Assembly: GCA_950106755.1 (NCBI GenBank) | Contig: OX467084.1 | Coordinates: forward strand, 1,736,001 to 1,800,000 | DNA length: 64,000 nucleotides | DNA from: Climacium dendroides | Lineage: Eukaryota > Streptophyta > Bryopsida > Hypnales > Climaciaceae | Reading direction: 5' to 3' | Part shown: positions 33,251 to 46,699 of the stretch, piece by piece | Numbering within the stretch: the stretch's first letter is position 1 | Layout: each line of letters opens with the position of its first letter | The notes under the pieces: generated by a model | Seen by the model: only the letters and a program-made list of their open reading frames with translations | The model's database searches: none | What the model was told of the DNA's origin: nothing | Position numbers and translations under genes: made by a program

Positions 33251-33499
33251 GACAAGGTACGAGGTGTCGGTGGGGTCGCGCCTCTTGTATGACGGCGACG
33301 GGTTGAGGAAGGTGAGCGCGGAAGACAACAACTGGGAGGTTGCTCTGAACGTTCGGATGGGGATGAGTGGGCCGCCCGGGTAACGGGAGGACGCGTTATT
33401 GAGAGGGTATCAATCGGGAAAATGCCGGGTAAATTACATTTGGGAGCTTCAGAGTCAATGATTGCACGCTCTTTTCTACGCGGACCTCATGACCAAGGT

Positions 33500-33900
33500 A
33501 GTCACCAAAATATTCCGATTTTAGGTGTATTGTGTGTTTCTACTATGAGGTCATCTGTTGGATTTTTTAGGTTCTCAATGTCTTTACAATGATTTGATTC
33601 TTGGATGAGTAGGTGTAATTCTTCAATAGTGCATTTCAATATTAGCCTTGTAAGGACACAACTCTCTATGACCAAGGTAGTCATTGAAACTCTTTGGTTA
33701 TTGAACCGATAGATCCATTCACTTTTTCTACAGTCAACATTGAAGTCATCCATTAGTCCGCAAGCATCCTTACTAGGTTAATCTCATACATCATCCATCT
33801 TCCCCCATGTAGTATTTTTGGAAGGTGATATATTGCTCACCCTAATAGCTTTCATCTTGTCAAAATTAGTCCCCAAAATTTTCACCAATGTAGTGTAGTG
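33500..33900 (-). pseudogene. Decayed coding remnant of unknown family
   Basis: The minus strand reads FDKMKAIRVSNISPSKNTTW, two stops, then an 83-codon open frame containing NVDCRKSEWIYRFNNQRVS and EELHLLIQESNHCKDIEN. It looks like real but broken coding sequence. ATGACCAAGGTAGTCA occurs twice (about 33489 and 33669), suggesting an internal duplication. I recognise no domain. Confidence 0.35.
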
Positions 33901-34279
33901 AGATTGTTTGTTTGTTATTGTTTCAAGAAAAGACTACCATACATCACAAAGTTCCCCTATCACGAATTGTCAATAGTAATCGTATGATTATCGTCAGGCA
34001 TTGTTTTCATATTACATTCATTCATTTGGAAATATTGTTACAATATGAAATTGTCATTCATGATTATAGTATAGTTTAGGTATATCATTCATATTTGAGT
34101 CTAAAGTGTTAAAGTTGCACGATAACTATACTTAACAAAATATGCACGATTTCAGTGGTTTAGTGATGGGCTACTAACTTCGTGCAACATTTGTACTTAT
34201 TTAAGATATATGAAGTTAGTGCAATAATCACACAACATCAAGTCCATGCATAGTTATTGCACTAATATTGCATTTTTTT

Positions 34280-34725
34280 ATCTCTTACAATTTTAGTACC
34301 AAGTCAATTGAAAAACAGGAATTGTATTCAAAATAAAAATTCAGACCTCATTTAAGCATAGTAGAAGAATTTCTTTTGAAAAACTTTGAACTAAGAAAAG
34401 TTGTGAAATTAAGCCATATTTCATCTCCAAAAATCCGTTTGACATTTCAAGTCTCCAATCAAAAGTTATAGACAAATTTCCGAGAGGCGTTGGAAGGGAA
34501 TTTTTTTTGACAATTTCTAATGCTTCTGTGAAATTTGTCCATAACTTTTGATTGAAGACTTGAAATGTCAAACGGATTTTTGGAGATGAGACATGGCGTA
34601 ATTTACCACTTTTTCTTAGTTCAAAGTTTTTCAAAAAAAGTTATTTTACTATGCCTAAATGAGGTCTGAAATTATGGTTTTAACACAATTCCTGCGTTTT
34701 CAAGTTGACATTGAGTGGTTCACCA
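34280..34725. repeat. Long foldback hairpin (inverted repeat, about 200-bp arms)
   Basis: 34280-34485 and 34520-34725 are imperfect inverted repeats. The best block, AAAATCCGTTTGACATTTCA, is present in both arms as exact complements, as are CAGACCTCATTTA and AAAACTTTGAACTAAGAAAA. The loop is about 40 bp. Arms appear 85-90% identical by eye. There is no coding capacity. This is a foldback MITE or a two-copy head-to-head repeat. If transcribed it would give a long stem that could feed small-RNA processing. Confidence 0.75.
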
Positions 34726-34729
34726 AGCC

Positions 34730-37200
34730 TCTCATTTTTAAGTTATCCCATATGCTTTGAGTGGTCATGACAAACAATGAATTTCAGTATAAAAAGGATC
34801 TCTCCACTCTCCATTCTCACCAAGTGCCACTGGAGTGAATCTATCATTACATTGTCAAGTTTCTTGTCAGCCTAGTCATGGATTTAATTCAAACATTTGG
34901 TGCAATTGTACATTTCTATCACTACATCATCAAGTTTCTTGTTGGTATAGTCATGGATTTAGTTCCACATTTGGTGCAATTATATAGATGTAAATTATTA
35001 TTTATTAAATTATACTAATTAGTTAATAAACAAAATGAAATAAATTTAAGTGAAAAAAAATTACTGCTAATTAGAAGGGTGATCAACAGTTTAACATTGA
35101 CAATACTTTTTCAAACATTGATAACATTTAATAAGAGTTACTCTAGTACAAATAACAATAATGCTATTGTCATGAATTTTTCGTGTACTTTAACATAGAT
35201 AAAATGCACGACAAAGATAATAGTTTTTTGTGCATAATTTGTGTCATTAACGCACCTATGGTTATCGTACAGAGGTCACATTGTTAATACAGATGACAAA
35301 ATGGTGCCACTTCTTTGTAGTAATCATGTGCATTGTAACGATGCAATAATTTAAAAATTAACATAAGCACCCATGAAACAATAGAAATTGTATGGTAATT
35401 GCTAACAATTCGTTTGGCCAGAACTTTGAGATGTAGTTGTAGGGCAAGATCAATGGAAGAAAATTCTACAAATAAATGCCAAAATTATTTTTTCAAATAA
35501 CAAAAAAATTGTATGGTAAAAAAATGAATAGTGGCAAAAAGAATTCTATTTTTAGCATTGTCAAACCTTATTTTCATATATATATATATATATATATTCA
35601 ACAAAGAAGTGTTGACTTTGTCCTTCTCTCATGATACTTTTGGAATTGAGAATTTATCAACTGTCAAATTTTTTTGAACCACTTCAAGTTCATTTATTAT
35701 CCACTATTTATTATTCAATTAGCTCTACTATAAAGGGAGACATCCTATGACCAAGGATTCAAGCCTCACAAATCCTTCACTTTGTTTGTTGCCAATTTGT
35801 GCTCCATAAGAATAAATATTTTATGTTTATTTTTGAAAGATCGAATCATATATACTCTATGAATCATAAAAATTTGAAACTCTACTAATTATTTCAAAAA
35901 AAAGGAAGAAGATTCATATCAAATTCAAAATATGATCAAAGAATCTAAAATTTTCACCACATGTATGCATTATAGTGTATAACATTATGGTGTAAATCAA
36001 AGTTACCGTATTGTCATAAAATTATAAAATCAACTAATCATGGTTATAGGCCCAAAATTCAAATGCAATAAAAAATTGAATTTAAAAATTTTAAGAATCT
36101 CCTAATTGAAATAGAAATTGCACTTTGATAAACTTCACTTCACTAGTGGAACTCAAAATTTTAAAAATATCATTTTTATGGCAAAAATTCACATCAAGAA
36201 TAATTTGCTCAAAATACACTACATAGATGATCCATTGATCAATTATCTTCTTCTTTTGAAAAATCTATAAAACAATAATGAGAAAATATTCAATACTATT
36301 CAATTTAAATACAACTCCCCCAAGAATTGGATGAAAATTTATTTTTTACATCCTACAATCCTTCTTTATTCAAAATGTTATCATCATTATTTTAGGATTA
36401 ACCCGATAAGGCCATGGAAGACTAAAGTATTTAATAAATGATATTTTGAATTTCTTCAAAACAAAAAAATGCACTTATTTATTTGAGAACTTGATCATTT
36501 TTTGTATTTTTTGAAGTTTTCTCCTTTTAGTGCCCTTTGTTAACCTTGCATGAAACACTTGTAAAGCTAAAAAAATTGGCCTCCAAATGACTTTAATACT
36601 CCTAACAAGCTAAAAATTTCAATTTTTCTTTCCAAGTTGTTTTGAGGAGTCGCTTGAATGCATTTAGTGTCAAAAATGACCTCAATATCAATATTATTGA
36701 CTTTTCTACATAAAATAATGCATAAACTACAAAATACCTTGTAGTGTACTTAATAAATTGTGGTTTCTTGCTCTTTGTGTCAAGCCAAGACAAAGAATTG
36801 ATATTCAAAACAAATATGAATTGAAGCCAACAATAAGAAGCAAGACTAAAAAGGGTGCAAGAGTTTCAAAAAAATGTTTGTATTGTATAAAGAAGTATAA
36901 GAAACAAGCTTAGCTACAAGGATCTAAAACTTATGTTGGCAAGATTGGCAGTCTTCCCATCTTACCTTCAATATATACTTTATATCACAATGTGTTTATG
37001 TTGATTTGAAGAAACCTATTTTAGGAGAAGCAAAGAAACACTAGGATTATTAGAATGCTTCAAAAAGTTGCATCAATGGATTTAAAGAGGCATTAAAAAG
37101 TTTCAAGAAGTCACAAAGTTGTACAAGTCATCTAAGACCCTAAATGGATACATTTAATCATCTAAGTAGTTTAACTTCTACAATTTGTTATACACATTTA
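34730..37200. other. AT-rich sequence without a gene
   Basis: No gene. It includes an (AT)n microsatellite near 35577-35598 and numerous A or T runs. Confidence 0.5.
35577..35598. repeat. AT dinucleotide microsatellite
   Basis: An uninterrupted run of AT repeats of about 22 bp (ATATAT...) in AT-rich DNA. Confidence 0.8.
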
Positions 37201-37203
37201 CAC

Positions 37204-37345
37204 CAACTTGTATGGTATGGGCAGTTGTAAAACACAAATTAAACTATATGCAGTGGCCCAAACTTGTATGATATGGGCTAGTCCTATAAATACGGCAAAC
37301 CATATACAAAGGCCCAAACTTGTATGGTATGGATTCGTCTCAACA
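37204..37345. repeat. 56-bp tandem repeat, about 2.5 copies
   Basis: Units start at 37204, 37260 and 37316 with (C/A)AACTTGTATGGTATGGG and end with GGCCC. The first two units are both exactly 56 bp but diverge in the middle; the third is partial. Confidence 0.75.
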
Positions 37346-37349
37346 TTCC

Positions 37350-40300
37350 AACAATCCCAAGTGAATCCAAATTCTTAAGAAAGGTTGAAAACTTCTAAAA
37401 CACAAAGTAAAGTACTATATAGTGGTTTGAGCTATTTTGAAAGTTGATGCAAGATGTTTATTTGCAACACTTTATTTAAATTTTATCCACAAAACATGTA
37501 TTATTTTTTTGTATTTGAGTTCAAAAGATTTAGCAATGTGAACATATTGTATTGCAATTTGAACTTTGCACCAATTTTTACTACCTTAACTAATAAAGAC
37601 ATGATGTGATTTCATCATTTTGAAAAATAAATATAAGAAATTATATTTGTAAATAGTCATAAAATAGAAGAATATAGAATGAGGGATTTTGGAGTTCAAT
37701 TTTGTGGTTGTGGGCCCAACCTTTCAAGGTTAAACTTGTAACAAAATTTTGCAACTTGTGGGCAACCACGGGAAATAAACAATCTTGTTTTTGTGCACCT
37801 CTCTATCAACATGTCATGGACAAGAATGAAGTACCTAATAACATTCCAAATGAAGCAAAAGAGATGGCAATGAATGATGGAGATTTAGATGAAATGATTC
37901 ATGAATGTTCAACCTTTGTATGAAGGATCCTTTGTAAATTGCTTTTAAGCTAGAATTGTAATCATGAACACATGTAAAATATACATTGTGCCTAATACAT
38001 TTTAAGATGAATTTCTTACTCTATTGACTTCAAATATACTCTTGCAAGAAAATTGTTTTACTCGTAGAAATTATGAAATCAAGAAAATGAAGATGAAAAT
38101 GGGATTGCAATGTGACCAAATTCATTGTTGCCCTAGAAGGTCACATCTTATATGATGGAGAAGAATATATTGAACTTAAATACTACCCCAAATGCTAGCA
38201 ACCTTGCTATATTGCAAGTTCAAACAATGTTGTAATTAAGGTCCTTCATTAGTTTCTATGTCTTCAACAAATATTTAGGTACTCCAAGGTAGCCAAACAA
38301 TAGAAGTGGCATATAAAAAATTATTCCTTTGATGGTAAAATGAAGTCCATCATCAACAATCCTCAATAGATTGTCATAAAGAAATTGACTTCAAACTTTT
38401 AAAGAGGGACACAAACTTGTATTTTGGGAGGTAGTATATAATATAAAAACCTCAAACATCCAAGATGGCTAATCCTCACCCTAATCTACAATCAGCCCTT
38501 GGTTAATGATCCAAAGATTTTTCATCTCTTTGATTTATCCCATCATATAGATGCTAAATATTTTTGCTCATGGACATAGACAATTGGAGGTGAAAAGATG
38601 AGTCATATCATGGATTCCATAGCATTGAATACTAGATTAAATAACTACAATTAATAAAACTCCATCAATCCATTATCCATGAACCACCAAGATGACATTT
38701 CCATTCTAAAATATCTAAATCAACACAAAAGACTAGATTGAATATCGATTGGGATTATAAATTCTACTAGTATTTAAAACTCATTCATGTATTCAACTAC
38801 CACTTGGTGTGAACATCCAATAATTTTTTATAATAAACAAGTAACAAAAAAAACACCAAAAAAACTTGTGTGCTTTTTTAACTAATAAAAGCCCAAGAAT
38901 CTTAGACCAAAAAAATGTCTTATATAATATAAGTTTGATAATTTTTTAAAAGTTTATACTAAAGGGTACAATACGAGGCATTAAGAAAAGGAAGCACCTG
39001 CATGGTCAAAATTTCAAAACTATATAAGATTTGATTCAAATGAATTTTGAAATTTTAACTTCAAAAATCCACCAAAAATATAATTACTATCTTTAAGATT
39101 TGAATTTTTACTATAATTGGTCAAAATTGTACTTTCAATTGATTTGTGACAATAAAAACATCAAGACCTTTTCCAGATAGTATTGAACTTTACAATACTA
39201 GACAAACACTAAATACTATGCATTATTTTTTTTATATCCTTTTACTTACTTTATTGATTATAGTTTTGGACCTAATTTAAGGTATAGAAATATAAATGAA
39301 ATGAAAACTCAATTTAGTTTACACTAAATAAAAAATATAGTTTTCTTTCTAAAATAGTTTTCTTCCTCTAAAAATGTTGCCTAAAGTTTAGCAACAACTA
39401 AAAAAATGGTTGATTGGACCTTTGAGGGCTAAATCACATTACATTTTTAAGAGTTTTTGACTTCTAAAGGACCAAGTGACCATCCAAAATACACAAGAGA
39501 TCACTCATAGTTATGCATGAAGTCAGTTTTGGTCAAATGTTTACAAAATTTTAATACAAAGTGTGAAATGTAATCCCCCAGTAGAAATATAATTTTTTTC
39601 CAATCAACTGTTTCAATCAAAAGTTTTGCTATCTTGAAGTTTTATGCAACCTAGGCAACTTTGGACAACATATGCAAAAATCCTCCTATAATTTGGAAAT
39701 TTAGCAAGTATTTACCAAACATGATACAAGATACAAATGTCATAAAAAAACATGTATGGTAGAAGTACTTGTTTGTGATAACTTAACCATGTAGCACTAC
39801 TACAGACACTCAATGTATAATGGCTGACTTCACTTGGCATTGTAGAATGCAAAAAAATGTTTTTTTATCCACTTTAATTGTTTGGAGGGTACTTGAGTAC
39901 AATTTTAATGAATAGTATTGTAAAGTCCCTAATTATGGTCTTCTTGCTTTTCTTAAAGATGTTCAATCTATGGATCATCTCTGTAGTGTATTTGGACCAT
40001 TTCTTGCTGTTGTCTATTGATTTGAATTTTGAATCCAACTAATGAAATAAAGCTAGTCATGAATAGTTTCTAATCCAATTGAAAAAAAAGCTAAAGTCAT
40101 GAATTTCAATATTATATAACAATATGAACTTTGGGCCTATAACTCTGGTTTGTTAATTTTCTAATTCCGAAATAACAAACAAACTTCAATTTATACCATG
40201 ATGTTCTACTATAATATACATATATGATGTGTTAGTCTGATATAATGTACATATATGATATATGTATATTATAATATTATTCTCGCGTTCATGGTCTTGG

Positions 40301-41940
40301 CACTCAGGGGTTCAACATTTCAGATTGTCAAAATTTATTGAGCTCAATTTGTGCAAACATAAGGATGAGAAGGTATGCAAAAACTTAAAATAAAATAAAT
40401 CAAATTAAAAATTCCCATATTCGATATTTTATTCAATATAAATGTGAATTTTTCAGTGGGACCCATTCTAATTGCATAGACTCACATATTCTGGTTAGCT
40501 TTGACACTTCTCCCTAAATAAGGAGGAAAGAATGAGACGGTGCAAACAATAAACCTTTTTCAATGAAAAGTGCATCCAAGCATTGCCTACAATGCGTTAG
40601 CCTTTGACAAAGGCGGGGTTGTCCAAAGTAGGTACTTCTAACATAGTGTAAAAATCTTCCTCTAGAAAGGGTTGAAGTCTGCTAGCTCTGTCAGGCAAGG
40701 TCAAAACCTGTCTTTCACTTCTACCTTCAAATATATTATAACCTTCCACTCTGTATGGTCAGACGTTCTGCATTTGTTCTTCACATATTCCCACAATAGA
40801 CTAGTACAATTCTGTACAGGTGAATTTCAAAAGAAAACTTACAATTTTTATCATTTTATCCCACTGCCCTAAAAAGTGTCAGTTTCGCACAACTTCAGCC
40901 CGAAGTGTGCCTCGGATCCTTTACAGAGGTCGATTTATTATACACCTTATTATTATTTGATCTGATCAAATTTTCTGCAGAGTTTGAGCCGCAAAGGGTA
41001 GACTGCCTTTACCTTCAAAGGCTTTGTTCGCTTATAATATCCACAAATTGGTGTTACCTTTCGAAAAATTATTTATTTCAGGTTCAGTAGTTAAGCATGA
41101 TAATAGTGAATTACAAACAAGTAATAACCCTGATTCTGGGCAACATTTGCGTGGCATCGTTTAGAAAGAGCTCAATTTCGAGCAAGCTCGAGGAACTGGT
41201 TTACATGACGGTTTACATGAGGAACATGGCTACCGTATCTGCTACAGGCTCAGCTACAGAATCAAACTCGAGCCCACGCCGATTATTTCCATCCTTCCGG
41301 ATACCACTGCTCGATAGATGGGTTCTGCAGCAGACAGTGGACACAACTTGAGCTGGTCAGTAAGATAATTGTACAGAATCACAACTGCTCCATGAATCAA
41401 AACATAAACCTCTTTGATTCCTTACGCAGCACACCCGCAAACTGTAGACATTAGCTTCCTTTACGACCAATTTGATGAATTTTTGTTCCGTAGGTAAGCA
41501 GGAAAACGCAAAAATTCCATACAGGAATTCAGCGCTGAAGACTGAAAAGGTGCTCATGGAGGGTGAGCAGCTCAACAGAAAGGGGTTTTTCAGGTTTCCT
41601 CATCCGTAGCAAGATCTAGAATTCCGTCAATCCAACTTCAGCGAAGATGCAGCGGTTTACTCAGTTTTAGTTAAAGATTGTTTTAAGTTCTGGAGTCATG
41701 TGGCAAGGATCAGGAGTAGCAACGTACCGCGACGAAGAATGAATCACAAGCGCCGACGGCAGGCTGGTTTTTCACGAGCATGTTTCGTGAATCTCGTCAA
41801 AAAATCGGTTGGCCAATTCAGAGGTGCCTTACAGTTCACATTCTCGATCACCACATGATTCCGTAAACAAGCGGCGCCGAAGGATTTCATCTCTACAATT
41901 CCTCTGTACTGAAAACTCAAGAAACCACCATCGCCATTTG
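37350..41940. other. AT-rich intergenic region and 3' flank of the NPH3-like gene
   Basis: No recognised gene up to about 40,600. A TTAA/CCCC-family repeat end (GGACCTTTGAGGGCTAA) lies near 39,415. AT-rich palindromic sequence with ATACATATATGAT occurs at 40,200-40,280. From about 40,600 the base composition rises toward that of the gene island, and the last kilobase should hold the 3' UTR of the minus-strand NPH3-like gene. Confidence 0.45.
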
Positions 41941-41949
41941 ATCGTGATG

Positions 41950-44900
41950 TCACGACATGGAGTTTCGTCGGACATGTCGATGCGGCTTAACCCGATTCGT
42001 CACGACGAGCCTTGGCAAGGAGTCCGTGCGCGCCACACGCCCCGTGTCGGGCTCCACCCTCGAAGGTCGCGCGCTAACTTGGTCCTTCACTGCAGAAATC
42101 GAAGGTCGTACGCTACCTTGATCTTTCACTGCAGTACTCGATTTTCCGAAGCCACGAAGCTTTAGCTTCTGAAGCGTCTTCGCAAGCAATCCATGGCTCG
42201 TTCGGTTGACGGGTTTAAGCTGGCTCATGCACCCCGAGCTGCAGGAGCCTCCTTCGTGCACAGTAGCCATCCTGCAGGGCGTGCTCAGTCGAGAGGAATG
42301 CGTGGTGGGAGGGGTGTTGGTATTCTTGGGAGATTCGGGCACTGGCTGGGTGGAGCTTGAAGCTGCTGCTTGTTGCCGGGCGAGAGTCTTGCGCATCCGA
42401 CTGAGCTCCGCTTCCAAGCTTCGCAGCCTACGGAAATTTTCATGAAATCCGACAAATTTTCGTTAGCACTGCGAACATTTGTGCATAAGTTGATTCCAGT
42501 TGTGTCCAAATTCGTAAAGAAAGAAGCTGAACATATCGAGTGGTGTCTACGATTTAGGATTTAGGGTCAGCCAATATCGTGAACTGGTTGTGTTACCTGC
42601 TCTCGGTGGCCTGATAATCGCGTTGATTCACGATCTCCTTCTTCAGTTGCACCGCAGGCGTATGCGACGCAGAGGCGTAGACGCCATCGTCGGTGTACAA
42701 GTCAGTATCGCGGAACGACGAGCCCAAAGACCGGAAGGAATCCCGGGAGTGGTGATGCAGGCGTCCGTTGGCTATAGAGTCGGCAAGAATCATGGATCCG
42801 CTATGACTGGCATCGTTTGGGAATTCTCGGAACGACTGCGTCGCAGATTCAAGGTGAGAGTTAAGGACTGATCGGGTTTGCAGCTGTTGCATGAACATCG
42901 CTTGCACGATCATCCGCAGCGGCATGAGCTCGTTCTGCACGGCCTGAGCGCACGTGCCTTGGGAGAGCTTTTGGCAGTTCAGGGTCCTGCAAACGGTCAG
43001 ACGCTCCTCCTGTGTGGTGTTCGGGTGGGCCTGTATTAACAACGGAGTATGAGATTTCACGGTCACAACAGAGCTCTCCTTCCGGTCTTTGGGAGAGCCA
43101 TCCGAGAAAAGAGCTCAAATGGTTTTGACAAACTATACCCCATAAAATAAAATCCGAGATTGAAAACAATTTTCTCGATCTAATTCAGTTTGCTTACGGC
43201 ACACAACATGGCAGTGATTTGCTTGCAGTCAAATGCAATGTGTCGTTTCACTTTGGTATTCGCTCCTCTTTGTTATCACAGTCTGTGAACTCAAAATGCA
43301 CTCATTCCAAGTTTTATAGCAGTGTAGCAGCAGTGCTGCACGCAAACGTTACGTTTTGTTCCTTACGAATGAAACGAAAGTCACTCCCTTTGCTGAAAAA
43401 AAGATAGTTACGGGTTTCTTAGCAGCAATAGTGTCGCACATAGAAGTAGCATTTATTCCTTTTCCAAAGAATTGAAAACATGGGATTAAGAGAGGAAATG
43501 AGTATTATTGACCTTCCGGCTATTACCTTGAGATACGCGTCAATGGCTCTGTAAACATCATCATGCACGGCACGCATGTGAGCAGGAACCTTCTCAATGA
43601 GCTCGGCGAATCTGGCGGGTGTAATACTGGAATCAAACGCAATTTCAACCAAATACTCATCCCAAAGCTTCGCGATCGCTGTAAGTGTCACGACATCTAA
43701 TGCTTTGACGTCGTCGAACGCTCGAATGCGAGTGAGGAACAGCTTCAGGATTCGTTCCATGGATTCCAGCTCATTTCTGAGCACACATTTACTCTCTTTC
43801 TCCTTCTTTCCTGGGAGGAGCAAGTCGTCCAGGGTGGCGGTCTCAAACTGCAACACGATTCGTGTCTCCAGTTGAATTCTGCAATCAAAATGCCAAAACA
43901 CGGTTTGGAAGTCGACTTCGATAACCATGTCCATGTTTGCTATTACCGGGTTCAGAATTAGGTCGACAACACAAATATCTAACGAAACAGCCATACCTGC
44001 ATTCGTCGCTCAGGGCACACGCGAGTCCGCGTCGGAGAAGAGCGAAGAGAAAGCCGATGGGCACGACATGGCTTTCCAACGGCAACAGCTTCACCACAGA
44101 CTCGATTAACACATCAGGCTCCGCCATTATCGCCCAGCGCTTCTCGCCATAGCCCAATTTGTCGCTTGTACCACTTAAGGCAAAAATCCACTGATCGGCG
44201 AAGGCGGTGATCACCTGCCCAACGCAATTCTCCTGCATGCCTTCCCTCCGCAACGCCAGTACCAAATTTACGAACAAGCGCGGCGGAAGAGTTACCAGGT
44301 CCTGCACCCACCAACCCTTCACGTCGCCCAGCTTCCTCGCCACGGGGTCCAGAAGCTCCATGCACGCCATGAAGGCCAAGGCATCCAGGCAGCGGCGCTC
44401 AATGCCCAGCTGCTCCGCGTGGGGCTTGAGATTCTCGCAGTGGTTTAATACGATTAGGGTGTCGTCCCAGCTCTGCAACGCCACTTGCGTGAGGTAGAGC
44501 TCGCTGCGCTCGCAGAGATTGGCGCGGCCGTAATCCTCCGTCATCTGTAAGTAATCCGAAGCGCAGCACAGCTCCGCGATGTTGGCAGGCTCCATGAGAA
44601 TCGTGGAGCCGTAGCAGAAATTGCTCACGAGCTCGAAGATCACAGACCCGCCCGGGACGTCGCTCGGAAGAGTCACATCCGTCGCGTCCTTGAGCGCCCG
44701 CTTCAAGTAGCCGCTTCGAGACACCAAAGGAAACTGCCAAGCAAGCAAGAGCACCACAAAAACAATCAACTTTCAAAACCCAAAATCCTTGAACTAGTCG
44801 ATAAATTGCAGAGTCGTGTGGAATGCAAATTGAGGAGCAAAATGTTCCACATGAAGTACTTCCCACATTGAAATGGGAGATCCAATAGCAGGGCTGAACT

Positions 44901-45391
44901 GCTGTGAGCCATAAACCTTCCTCCTCTAAATTTCCTTCATCTCTTTTAGAGTCAAGAATGCAAATGCACACTCCACGACAACACCTCAGTCCCAAAACGG
45001 AAGTGGCACCCATCAGAGCATCAGAGACAAAAACACAATTTCAATTGACGAGAAGCGAAGCGCGTACTTTGTGCAGATGGAAGACGCGATCCTTGCAGCG
45101 GATGGTGACGGACGTGGGCAAGCCAGTGGCGTCACACCACGCGCGCACGTTGCGCCGCAGTGCAGGCGAGCTGTTGGCGTAGTAACAGTTCCCTTCCTGC
45201 GCCATCTTCGCATGACGAGAGGTATCAGTCCGCATCATCAAACTATGCATGAGCTCCACGCCATCGTCGCTGTCCCCGTGATCTGTCTGTGGCGCTCTTC
45301 CGCTATACCTCTCCTTCCTTCGCAGAAGCTCGCCTTCCAAGTTCTTCATGGTAACGACATTGTGATCCTCGCATGCCCCCGCGACTGTCAT
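41950..45391 (-). CDS. NPH3/RPT2-like (NRL) BTB protein
   Basis: Five exons join in frame: 45391-45068, 44733-43997, 43878-43527, 43030-42597 and 42427-41950 (324+737+352+434+478 = 2325 nt, 774 residues). All introns are GT-AG. The BTB domain starts near residue 94 (SVTIRCKDRVFHLHK, then FPLVSRSGYLKRAL across the first junction). The NPH3 domain starts with WWVQDLVTLPPRLFVNLVLA at about 249 and ends near 522 (CQKLSQGTCAQAVQNELMPL). A coiled coil (RLRSLEAELSRMRKTLARQQ) follows at about 616, and the tail ends HVRRNSMS. NRL proteins are CUL3 substrate adaptors at the plasma membrane in phototropism and auxin-transport pathways. Start: ATG 45391 is the first in-frame ATG, and a second lies 14 codons later. 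The gene looks intact. Which NRL clade it belongs to is not clear. Confidence 0.92.
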
Positions 45392-45399
45392 TGCATCTA

Positions 45400-46250
45400 C
45401 TCTTGCTGATGGTACTCCCTTTGAAATTCTAACTCCGCCGGCATAGCCACTACACCGCACAACAATGATGCATTTCAGCAACCACCTAGCTTGCAATTTA
45501 TGGTGACTGATAGCTAGTGCCGGTATCCTGATAATTGTCCTATTAAAAAACTCAGCCCTAGCTACACTAGCGTCGCCGTCATTGCGATCTCTGCTTCACT
45601 GACACGCGCCCATTCCTCTCTCCGAAACACAAGCACCCCAACTGCATCAAACTTGAAAAATTGCATCACATTGCAGTCAATACTCAATACACATTCAGAG
45701 AACTAAAACACCACCTTTGCACCCAATTCCCAGAACCAGTTTCAAACTCCCGCAAGTCACGTTCGTCACGAGTACGTGATTTACTCACTATCGCATCAAG
45801 CCCGTACGTCTCACTCGCACCGGAAAGATCGGATTTTTCTCAATAGCTAAACAATAGTGCAAGTTGCATCTGCGCTTTTCAGGTGAAGATGGTTCGGCTC
45901 GAGGTGCCAAGTGTTACGCACTACAAGCTCTAAATCGTCGTCAGCGAGCTAGCTAACGAGCAGCCTTCAAAGCTTGAACAGTCGCAGCAAGGTAATGTGA
46001 AAGTATTTGTGGTTTCGAGGGAATGTGTTGTGAAGGAGGATCAGGCAGTCTGGCATTCTGGCTTCGTTTGCTTGCTCGGGTGTGTGACTGTCTGTTCAGG
46101 CGGCTTGCCTGCAGGAATCAATGTCTTTGGGGGCATTGGACTTCGGACCTTGGATCTCATCGTGGAGAAGGCAGATCGGCTGTAAGTTACTGCATGCAGC
46201 CTCCTCACCCGCCTTCATTAAGCCCTTTTGGCAGTGACACCAATTAAGAG
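45400..46250. other. Upstream region of the NPH3-like gene
   Basis: Should hold the promoter and 5' UTR of the minus-strand NPH3-like gene. No certain core element is visible. The plus-strand frames here have no known motif. Confidence 0.4.
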
Positions 46251-46289
46251 TAGGTTACCCAAATCCCCATCTTTTCTTTTCTTTTTTCC

Positions 46290-46515
46290 ATTCATAGTTC
46301 GGGAAACTTTTTGAGTTTTACCGGCTAATTTCCTTCAATTCTCATATTGAACCGGTTTTTCCAGAATTGAGTCCGGTTATTTCCTCTGTTTTTTACTCAA
46401 AATAGAAATTTTATAGATTTTTGCACTGGTTTTTTTGCCGATGTTTTCAAATTGCAACCGGTTTTTTTCCCAATTCCTCCGGCTAACTTTGAACTAGCCG
46501 CCCGTTTTTTCCGAA
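46290..46515. repeat. Cluster of CCGGTTTTTT-like motifs
   Basis: ACCGGCTAAT, AACCGGTTTTTCC, GTCCGGTTATTTCC, CACTGGTTTTTTTGCCG, AACCGGTTTTTTTCCC, TCCGGCTAAC and CCCGTTTTTTCCG recur at short spacing. It resembles a degenerate tandem array. Function unknown. Confidence 0.5.
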
Positions 46516-46699
46516 CATTGTTTCCATTTCTTTCATGAAAACAGGAAACTGTCATTGAAGTGCCAAAGAAGCAGAAACGAAAGCAAGGAGGGCTAAAGTG
46601 GACAAGCCTATTACCATGCAAACTAACAATCTGAATATCTTGGGGAGTTATCCAAGAGGGGAACATATTTTTGAATAGGTATACATGCACTTGTTCCAT

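Noticed and set aside
41744..41953. Minus-strand frame just below the NPH3-like stop
   Set aside because: It overlaps the stop codon of the NPH3-like gene in another frame and has no motif; it is probably 3' UTR.
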